The notes under the pieces: model-generated
Told to the model about the DNA's origin: nothing
The model's database searches: none
The model's input: only the letters and a program-made list of their open reading frames with translations
NCBI RefSeq assembly: GCF_007992435.1
Contig: NZ_BKAG01000042.1
Location: 1 to 64,000, forward strand
Source: Prosthecobacter gellanilyticus
GTDB lineage: Bacteria > Verrucomicrobiota > Verrucomicrobiia > Verrucomicrobiales > Verrucomicrobiaceae
DNA length: 64,000 nucleotides
Direction of reading: 5' to 3'
Translations under genes and position numbers: made by a program
In this document: positions 17,164-24,900 of the stretch, one piece after another
How the letters are laid out: every line of letters begins with the position of its first letter
How positions within the stretch are numbered: the stretch's first letter is position 1

Positions 17164-18093
17164 ATGAGTCACAACTTCAGTCTCGAAGACGGTAATACAT
17201 GGGAAGCTGACGTTAAGCGCTGGTTGAGGATACGCTATCCCAACGACTTTCAGGCGATTCCAGCAAGTGATGGAGGAGATGCGGGAATTGAAGGTTTTTG
17301 TCACATTGATCACAATGTTTACCAATGCTACGCGGTTCAAGCTGCTTATGACACCAAGACCACCTATGAGCACCAACGCGACAAGCTAACCGAGGACATT
17401 GGCAAGTTTGTAGATAATTCGGTCAAGTTACAGCGCCTCCTACCAAGTGGATTTCAAACTCGCCGATATTGCTTTGTTGTGAAGGACTTCAGAAGTCGCG
17501 AATTGGTTGCTCATGCTAAAGCAAAAACCGAAGTGGTTCATACGGCGCGACTGCCATACGTCGCCAACGATTTTGCAATCCTAGTTCAGACCCGTGACGA
17601 TTATCTGGCCGAGCAGAGATTCGAGGAGAACAGATTAATATCAAAGCTGGACGTGGACCTTTCCGATGTAGCTCCAGATGACATCGATGATTGGGAGACT
17701 ACCAATAATTCAGGAGTGCAGAACCTAAATCGTAAAATCCCTCTGTTCACGATGCTCACGAAAGAGACGGACATCGCGCGATATAGACGCTACTGGATTG
17801 AGCGGAAGATTTGCACCGATAATGCACTTGAGAAACTCCGCCAGCGCTCTGCCGAGGCTTGGGAGAAGCTTCGAAAGGTCAAGTTGGGAAGAGAAAGACT
17901 GCTAGGCAGGGAATTTGGTTCACCAAACCCCTCCCAAAGTTCGGTTCAAAAAATCAGTGATATGGTAGCTGCCGCGATGACCGAAAGCGTTCCAAATTTG
18001 GAGAAGCAGGGAGCAGAGGCTTTGGCAGAAGGGCTAGTGGGTGAATGGTTACAGAACTGCAATTTGGACTTCCCCAGCGCAACAACGTCATGA
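17164..18093 (+). CDS. ABC-3C-type effector with PD-(D/E)XK-like N-terminal domain
   Basis: The 309-residue protein starts with a helix WEADVKRWLRIRYPNDFQAIP followed by DGGDAGIEGF (residues 36-45) and VYQCYAVQ (52-59). This spacing matches the degenerate restriction-endonuclease-like fold used by ABC-three-component effectors ('GDGG-DG ... YQ-YAP'), where the usual (E/Q)xK lysine is replaced by Tyr. Residues 180-309 form a separate, charged helical C-terminal region (YRRYWIERKICTDNALEKLRQRSAEAWEKLRK) and would be the system-specific domain. It may cut DNA or only bind it. The next gene starts inside its stop codon (ATGA at 18090-18093). Codon use is much less GC-rich than in the neighbouring operons, a sign of transfer. 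Confidence 0.68.
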   Translation: MSHNFSLEDGNTWEADVKRWLRIRYPNDFQAIPASDGGDAGIEGFCHIDHNVYQCYAVQAAYDTKTTYEHQRDKLTEDIGKFVDNSVKLQRLLPSGFQTRRYCFVVKDFRSRELVAHAKAKTEVVHTARLPYVANDFAILVQTRDDYLAEQRFEENRLISKLDVDLSDVAPDDIDDWETTNNSGVQNLNRKIPLFTMLTKETDIARYRRYWIERKICTDNALEKLRQRSAEAWEKLRKVKLGRERLLGREFGSPNPSQSSVQKISDMVAAAMTESVPNLEKQGAEALAEGLVGEWLQNCNLDFPSATTS

Positions 18094-18593
18094 AATATGG
18101 GAATCGCAATCTCCGCAATAGAATCACTGCGGACTTTACATTCACTGTGCGATCCGAGCCACTGCCGGCAGAGTTGAGGCCTGTTTGGCGCATATCTCTT
18201 CTGTTGCTTATGCTGCACCGTGTCGGACGTGCTGGATCCATGCCGCTCAAAAAGGCGCATTTGGTATGCTCGGGTGCGAGCAATCACGAATCGCGAGAAC
18301 GTCTATTGAGACTCTTGGAAGGGAACAGACATCTCGGTGATGTTCCCTTGCGAATAGACCCTTCACTCAACCGAGCAATAGAATATGCGATCGCTGAAAA
18401 ACTTATTTCGGCTCACGTGAGGTCTGAAACTTGTGTATTGCAACTTGAGCCGGGAGGGCTTGCTCTCGCATCACAAATCATCGCAGATACAGACTGCATG
18501 GTTGAGGAACAAGCCTTTGCCGAAGCTCTGCGCGGACAGAGAGTAACTAACGATCGTGTTGAGCAATTATTGAACTGGGAAGCAACCTTATGA
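18090..18593 (+). CDS. ABC-3C-like middle component
   Basis: The 167-residue protein contains a winged-helix-like pattern: RISLLLLMLHRVGRAGSMPLKKAHLVCSGASN, then LRIDPSLNRAIEYAIAEKLISAHVRSETCVLQLEPGGLALASQIIAD and a final EALRGQRVTNDRVEQLLNWE. The 'DPxLNRAIxYAxxEKLI ... L-x-L-x-x-x-G' sequence is what I know from the small middle components of ABC-three-component systems, which bridge effector and ATPase. It overlaps the genes on both sides by four bases (ATGA at 18090 and 18590), so three proteins are made in coupled fashion, probably as one complex. A generic winged-helix protein is the alternative. Confidence 0.6.
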   Translation: MKYGNRNLRNRITADFTFTVRSEPLPAELRPVWRISLLLLMLHRVGRAGSMPLKKAHLVCSGASNHESRERLLRLLEGNRHLGDVPLRIDPSLNRAIEYAIAEKLISAHVRSETCVLQLEPGGLALASQIIADTDCMVEEQAFAEALRGQRVTNDRVEQLLNWEATL

Positions 18594-20665
18594 GTTTACG
18601 ACTTCGACACCTTCGCTTGAGAGCCTCCACCATAAATGGGGAGTATGGAGCAGATCTTCCGTTCACGGATGGACTGGTGCTTATTCACCTCCACAACACC
18701 CGAGGGAAATCCACGGCGCTCAAGTCCATCATTTACGCACTCGGATTGGAAAGAATGTTCGGTCAAATAAACGTCGCTCCGTTAACACCGGCGATGACCA
18801 CAAGACTCACTGATGGAGAGAATGAATGGGATGTCGCTGAATCTTGGGTGTATTTGGAAATCGCAAACCAAAGCGGGCGCGTTGTAACGCTGAGGAGAAA
18901 AGTAGCCGGAGAAGGAGGTCAGGATCGTCGAGTGATTGATGTATGGGAGGGTAGCGTATTGAGCCAAGATAGCCTTCCCCAGGCATCAAAATCCTACTTT
19001 GCACGAGATCCTGGCTCGGCACAAAGGGAGGCGGGGTTTGGCCACTGGTTAGCAGAATTTGTTGGATGGGATCTGCCGCAGGTGATGCAGCATGACGGCA
19101 GTTTGTGCCCACTTTATGCCGAATGCCTAATGCCAACATTCTTCATTGAACAAAGCCAAGGCTGGACGGGAATTCAGGCCGCAACACCCAAGGTTTTCGG
19201 AATTCGCCAAGTCGAAAAAAAGGCGATCGAGTTCATTCTCGCAATGGATGTATGCAAAACTGATTCAGAAAAGGAGAAATTGGAGCAGGAGACTGACGAA
19301 TTGACGAAGCAGTGGTCGACGACAAGAACTCAATTGGAGGTTATTGCTAGAGTCGTGAAAGGTGCTTTGAGAGAAATACCTCACTCACCGCAAGCTCAAT
19401 GGCCACCAGTTCCAGCACCTTTTGTAGAAACGTTTCAGGAAGGCATTGAGACATCATTAGACGAAGCAATCAGAATTGATCAGGCCGCACTCGAGAGGCT
19501 AGATTCAGTTGAGATTCCGACTGCCGATGAAGCTTCGAACGAACTAGCTGATCAGCTATCCGAGGCTACGGAAGAGCTGGCTAAAGCAGAATCAATATGG
19601 CGGTCCCTTGAAGATGAGTTGGAAGGAGAGAAAGTGAATTTGGGGGCACTAGAGACCCGGCTCGCCACAGTGGAGGAAGATCTTGTGCGCAACAAAGACA
19701 CCAAAAAGCTTCGTGATTTCGGTGCGGCAAACACGCTATCGATTACCAACCATGAATGCCCTACCTGCCGCCAACAGATTCAAGACGCATTGTTAAGCCA
19801 GACCTTTGAGCAAGAGGTGATGGGAATTGATGAGAACATCGCTTATCTTGCCGCACAACGGCAGACACTAGACAAGATCCATGCACAGACGAATCGAGCT
19901 ATTGCGGCCCTCCAGCGCCGTATCGATGCAGTCGTGAATCACTCAAATGAACTTCGTGCACGGATTCGATATTTGAAACGCACTTTAGTGAGTTCTGGGA
20001 TTGCCCCCTCAGAAGCCGCCGTTCGTGAACGGGTCGTGACAGATCAGCGGTTGAGTGAACGAATTAATGCCAAGGAGGAGTTCGAGCGAATAATCCACGC
20101 ATTTCCGCCATTGGCAAAACGTTGGACAGAGCTTCAAGCCAATCTGAAAAAGCTTAAGTCAAAAGAACGGACAAAGGACGATCTGAATAAACTAGCTGAG
20201 CTTTTTAGTAGGTTCATAACCGCACTTAGCGAGTTTGGTTTCGACAGCTTCCCGCTGGAGACGGTCAAAATCGATCATGAGAACTACAGACCGAAGAGGG
20301 AAGGTTTTGATTTGGGCTATTCGGTCTCCGCCAGCGATCTGGTCAGAATAATTGCAGCCTATGCGACTGCACTACTTGAAGTAGCCAGAACATATCCAAC
20401 GAACCATCCAGGGCTGCTTTTGCTCGACGAACCGAGACAACAAAACATGCAGTGGAAAGATTTTGCCGAAATTCTCAAGAGGCTATCCAGGGCAGGAGAA
20501 TTTGGGCAGCAGGTTATCGTTGCAACGAGCGATCGGCCTGAAGCTATTGAAGAACTCATGCGCGATATTCCTCACAGCCGAATGGAGTTGAACTATGATG
20601 ACAGGCTTTTGAAACCAGTGGGGATTCGCGAAACGTTCACGGTAAACACTGGCCCTGAAGCATAG
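18590..20665 (+). CDS. Rad50/SMC-like ABC ATPase with zinc-hook motif (ABC-3C ATPase)
   Basis: The 691-residue protein has a P-loop variant LIHLHNTRGKSTALKSIIYAL near residues 32-51 (the first glycine is absent but GKST is intact), long coiled coils at about 225-390 and 400-540, a CPTC zinc-hook motif near residue 391 (NHECPTCRQQIQ) at the turn between them, an ABC-signature-like SASDLVRIIAAYATALLEVA near 580, and Walker B LLLLDEPRQQNMQWKDFAE near 608-620. The D-loop/H-loop region (VIVATSDRPE) follows. Such ATPases sense DNA ends or phage structures and license the effector. The start lies within the stop of the middle-component gene. At 691 residues it is short for Rad50 and in the range of defence-system ABC ATPases. 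Confidence 0.82.
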   Translation: MSLRLRHLRLRASTINGEYGADLPFTDGLVLIHLHNTRGKSTALKSIIYALGLERMFGQINVAPLTPAMTTRLTDGENEWDVAESWVYLEIANQSGRVVTLRRKVAGEGGQDRRVIDVWEGSVLSQDSLPQASKSYFARDPGSAQREAGFGHWLAEFVGWDLPQVMQHDGSLCPLYAECLMPTFFIEQSQGWTGIQAATPKVFGIRQVEKKAIEFILAMDVCKTDSEKEKLEQETDELTKQWSTTRTQLEVIARVVKGALREIPHSPQAQWPPVPAPFVETFQEGIETSLDEAIRIDQAALERLDSVEIPTADEASNELADQLSEATEELAKAESIWRSLEDELEGEKVNLGALETRLATVEEDLVRNKDTKKLRDFGAANTLSITNHECPTCRQQIQDALLSQTFEQEVMGIDENIAYLAAQRQTLDKIHAQTNRAIAALQRRIDAVVNHSNELRARIRYLKRTLVSSGIAPSEAAVRERVVTDQRLSERINAKEEFERIIHAFPPLAKRWTELQANLKKLKSKERTKDDLNKLAELFSRFITALSEFGFDSFPLETVKIDHENYRPKREGFDLGYSVSASDLVRIIAAYATALLEVARTYPTNHPGLLLLDEPRQQNMQWKDFAEILKRLSRAGEFGQQVIVATSDRPEAIEELMRDIPHSRMELNYDDRLLKPVGIRETFTVNTGPEA

Positions 20666-20734
20666 CCGAAACACCAATTCCCAGCCGGAACGACTCTGAC
20701 TCCGCAAGCTTAACAAATAATTGATAGATGACTT

Positions 20735-21205
20735 ATGACAGAAGAAGAATTTCATGATTTCTTCATGGAGGTATTTCAAACTCTGCGTCTTGAGCACCAA
20801 GAGAATATTCTGTCTAACTGGAGGTGCGATAAGCCTACCCTCGTCATTTCTGATGAGTTGATTGACACAGCCTTCGACGGCAAATTTTCCGATGTGAGGG
20901 TTGCTGCAAATTTGGAAGTCAGTAAGAGCGTCTTTTTGTTCCGATCATTTCTGTTGGAACATGCACCGTTGAATGTCCTTCGTGACGTGGTGAGACATGA
21001 GCTTCTGCACGCATCACAACCACCTGTGATCCTACCTGCGCAGCCTAGATCAACGGACCCTCTAATTATTGCGATGCATAAAGTGGAGTCACACCTTGCC
21101 CACCAACGAAATGAAGAACTCGTTCAATCACTGAATCGCAGCTATGGTTCCAACGAAGCCGAAGCGTGGGCTTGGGTAGATCAGTTTTTGGTCGAAAAAC
21201 GATAG
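20735..21205 (+). CDS. HELLH zincin-like metallopeptidase, putative fourth component of the defence cassette
   Basis: The 156-residue protein carries a HExxH metal site, VVRHELLHASQPP, with H88, E89 and H92; possible third ligands are H115 or E118 in MHKVESH. The layout (about 85 residues, HExxH, about 60 residues) recalls small SprT-like or minigluzincin proteases, but I do not recognise a named family. It is 70 bases downstream of the ABC ATPase, on the same strand and with the same AT-leaning codon use, so it belongs to the cassette by position. It could process another component or act as a toxic or activating protease. No signal peptide or membrane segment is seen. Confidence 0.55.
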   Translation: MTEEEFHDFFMEVFQTLRLEHQENILSNWRCDKPTLVISDELIDTAFDGKFSDVRVAANLEVSKSVFLFRSFLLEHAPLNVLRDVVRHELLHASQPPVILPAQPRSTDPLIIAMHKVESHLAHQRNEELVQSLNRSYGSNEAEAWAWVDQFLVEKR

Positions 21206-21960
21206 GTTTCGTTTCTTCTTCCATATGCCACAACCTTGTCCAAACGGTCCGCTTGGGTCCGTTTTCAGCGGAGTTGGAAAGCGGCAGGGTGGGAGACCAT
21301 GAAATGCCTTTGTCTTGGGAGCCGTTTGCCGTTGTTTGCTGTCGTTGACGGTAGTTTGCGGTTGTTTTCAGAAGGGTGGCCGATCCGAGTCAATCCGACT
21401 GGATCCGACCTGGGGTTGTTTGAGGGTGGATGGAGATGGCGAGGGTCGGTGGCTCATCTTGCGGAGCAAGATGGCTACTCTGCTGGCGCATCTCCTTCGC
21501 CAAGGCTTCGAAGATCGCAGGCAGCCGCTCCATGGAGGGGTTCAGGCGAATCCGACCTGGTCCAGGTAGATCCAGGTTGTTTTTTGAAGCTGAGGGGTGG
21601 TTCGAGAGTCCTCGGCTCACCTTTCGGAGAAAGGTGGCCACGTTGGGCTGATCCGGCTCAATCCGACCTGATCCGACCTGGGGTTGCTCGGAGGCGCGGA
21701 GAGGTGGCGAAGGTGGACGCGCGATTCGCGGGTTCAAAGAACGGCAGGCTTACGTATCTCCTTCGCCAAGGCTTCGAAGATCGCAGGCAGCCGATACATG
21801 GCGAGGTTTAGGCGAATCCGACCTGATCCGAGTAGATCCAGGTTGGCGGCGTGATCGAGGGAGACAGGTCCGACGGGACGGATGCGCCCCAGAAGTCTCG
21901 CTGCGAGGGTTTTAGCTCGTTTTTTGTTAATGCCGCGGCCTTTTTGATGTTAATCATTTG
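21206..21960. repeat. Non-coding tandem repeat tract upstream of the giant secreted protein gene
   Basis: The tract has repeated cores of the type GATCCGACCTGG / GATCCAGGTTG near 21399, 21553-21580, 21660-21680 and 21815-21845, each followed by a GC-rich arm with a small hairpin such as CATCTTGCGGAGCAAGATG. One long unit (TCTCCTTCGCCAAGGCTTCG, then AAGATCGCAGGCAGCCG) occurs at 21491 and again at 21757, giving direct repeats of about 90 bases. A related sequence, including GTTTGCCGTTGTT and CAGAAGG, is found on the other side of the giant gene at about 28125-28225. Open frames here have biased repeats and are not considered genes. Confidence 0.65.
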
Positions 21961-21962
21961 GA

Positions 21963-24900
21963 ATGCCCAGCTTTATGAAGAAAACCCCGCTTTCCCGGCC
22001 TTGCCAGCGCTTGATTGACGGCGCTCTCCGCCGCTCACCCTCTGCTCCTCTCTGGAAATCCATCGCCTTCATGCTCATGGCGCTGACCTCGGTGGCGCAG
22101 GCGGGGCATTGGGTGGCGGGTCGTGACATGGTGGCCAATGAAGCCGCCGGGCCGGTGAATCCGAACGGCGCGGTGCCAGAGTGGAGCTACGGAGACCGTG
22201 CCACGGCGGCCTCCACGGACTTGGAGCTCTTTGGGCCGACCGAGCGTGCTGCGAATGGCACCGTCAAGTCCTGGAACACGTCTGACCACTCGTTGGTCGG
22301 GGTCAATACGGGCAGCGTCCCGGCTGGCTACCTCGGGCCGCGGCCCATCTATCCAGGAGAGATGGTGCTGCATCCGCGCTATGACTTGTGGTTTACGGTG
22401 GTGCGCTGGACGGCGCCCCGGGCTGGCACCTATGCGATCGCCGCCTACTGGCAGGACCACGATTGGGGCGGCGGAGATGGCGGCACGGCGCATACCGTGA
22501 TCAATGGTGAGGAAGTCTTTGCTTACACCTTTGACAATGGCAACGGCGCAGCGGATGCGCGGGTGCTGACGCTGGCTGAGGGTGACACCGTGGACTTTCT
22601 GCTCGGAACACGTGCTGGCAACGATTATGACGCGACCCGCTTCAATGCCTTCGTCACCACCGTGGATGACCCTGCGGCCTTGTGGGTGGGCGGGCGTGAC
22701 CTGGCCACCAATGAAAAGCCGGATGGCAATGCCAATGAGCTGCTCAATCCCAATGGCACGGTGCCACAATGGACCTACGGCTACCGCACCACCATCGCGG
22801 ACACGGCCCTGGGAGTCTTCACCAACGCTTCAGCCCAGCACACCAACGGCGGTGCGTCTGACGATGTGATGGAGGGCTGGAAGGCCGGTGACGCGGCCGT
22901 GACTTGCAATACCCACGCGACGACCGGGCACATCTATGACTTTGGCTTCGGCCCCAATCTTCCCATCGGCCCGCGGGAGATGCTGATCAGCCCGACCGCT
23001 GGCGGCACGCTGCCCGTCGTGCGCTGGACTGCCCCTGCCACAGGCCGCTACGAAGCGATGCCCTACTGGCAGGACATCGATGGTCATGGTGGCAATGGTT
23101 TCTCCGCGCATGTCGTGGTGAATGGCGTCGAGGTCTTCAGCGAGACCATGAACGATGCGGGTGGCTGCAGCACCGTGAAAACACTGGATCTCACCGCTGG
23201 AGACCAGGTGGACTTCCTCATGGGAACCCGGGGAGAGTTTTCCTTTGATACCACCAAGTTCGATGTGTTCATCGTGCGCGCTGCGGTGCTGCCTGCGCCG
23301 GCATCCCTGGCCATCGAAACCGCCTCCCCGCCGATGACGGAGGATTTCTGGACCTTTGCGACCCACTACGAGGGAGCGACTGAGGGCCTGGCCCTGCGCG
23401 TGCAGTATGCTGACGCCACCACGCCCGATCAATGGCATGACCTGGACGCTGGCGGCGGCACCAATGCCATGACGGATGATGGCGAGGGTGAATGGAGCTT
23501 GTTCATCCCGTTCCTGGACATTCCTGCGGGTTACTATCGCTTCCGCGTGGTGGCGGCGGCTCCAGGCTATGGCGACAGCCCGGGGCAGGCTTTTGGAGTG
23601 CAGGCTCTGGGCGAGAGCGGCACGGACCCCATCGGCATCACCGCTCCCGGAGCACCGCCGCTGCCTCCCACGCCGCAGGCCATGCCGGCCAGTTCCAAGG
23701 TGACCTACGTGATCGGCACCAAAGCCTCCGCCACCACGGCCAAGCAAGGCCAGGTGGCCAAGTTCACCATCACCATGGCGGTTCCAAGCGGCACACCGAC
23801 TCCGGAGATGGTCATGCAGTGGTCTGCCACACCCGCCGACCCACTGAGCTGGCAAAACCTGGATGACCAGACGGCGGTCTACAGCAAGACCGCCAAGAAC
23901 TGGACCGTCACCGCCCCAGTCCTGCCTGTGGGCACGGCGATCCACTTCCGCACGCTCACCAAAGGCCAGGGTCGTGTGTCCACGCCCGGACCCGTGATCA
24001 GCAGCGTGCTGAAAACCATAGGCCCCATCGCGATCACCCCCGGGCCGATCTGGAAGTTTGCCTCGCTGAAGGTTTCCAGCCCTTCAGACACCACCGGGAA
24101 GACGGCGGTCACCGGGGAGATCATCACTTACAAGTTGAAGTTCGAGAACGCCGGAACCGGCCCTGCCACAGACGTGCTGGTGAGCCTGCCCGTGCCGGCC
24201 GGGACGGAACTGATCGGCGGCACATCGGCGGATCTGGCCACGGTGGTCACCTCTGCCAACCGGCTGACCATCAAGAAACTCACCTGGGCCTTCCCCACGC
24301 TGGCCCCTGGAGGCACCATGGAAAAAGAGATCCGCGTGCAGGTCAAGGACACCACCACCGGCAAGGTGACGATGCCCGCCGCCAGCATGGAGCTGAAGTC
24401 CGATGAACTGCCGCCGGACAATCTCTTCACCCTCTCGGGCAATCCCAATGTGCTGCCGAAGAAGGATGTGGTGACCAACATCTTCTCCGCCCTGAGCCTG
24501 ACACTCACATCCAGCGCCTCTCCATATGAGCCGCCGACCTCAGCCGGTGTGCTCAGCGCCGGACAGGCGGTGTTTTACACCCTGAAGGCTAAAAACAGGA
24601 GCACTGCCACCATCACCAGTGCTGTGGTCACCCTGCGCATCCCGGACGGCATGTCGCTGGAATATGTGGCCCTGCAGGACCCGGTCACTTTCGACTTCAC
24701 CGGCAGCCACGTGAGCGACTCCACCACGAATCCCGCCGTCACTCCCGTGGCCTATGGGAAGCAGCGCACGATCACCTGGAATGTCGGCAGCGTGCTCGCC
24801 ACCCAGGAGCGGACCATCAAGTTCGCGCTGCGTGTGATGTATGACCTCGAGTCCTTCCGCATCGAAAACGGCACTTACGTCACCAACACCATCAGCGTGA

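Noticed and set aside
21236-21811. Open frame of 191 codons in the repeat tract upstream of the giant gene
   Set aside because: It translates tandem repeats with no protein-like pattern and overlaps other equally open frames.
16952-21962. Integrative element with attachment sites around the ABC cassette
   Set aside because: No integrase, tRNA end or matching direct repeats were found at the edges; only base composition marks the insert.
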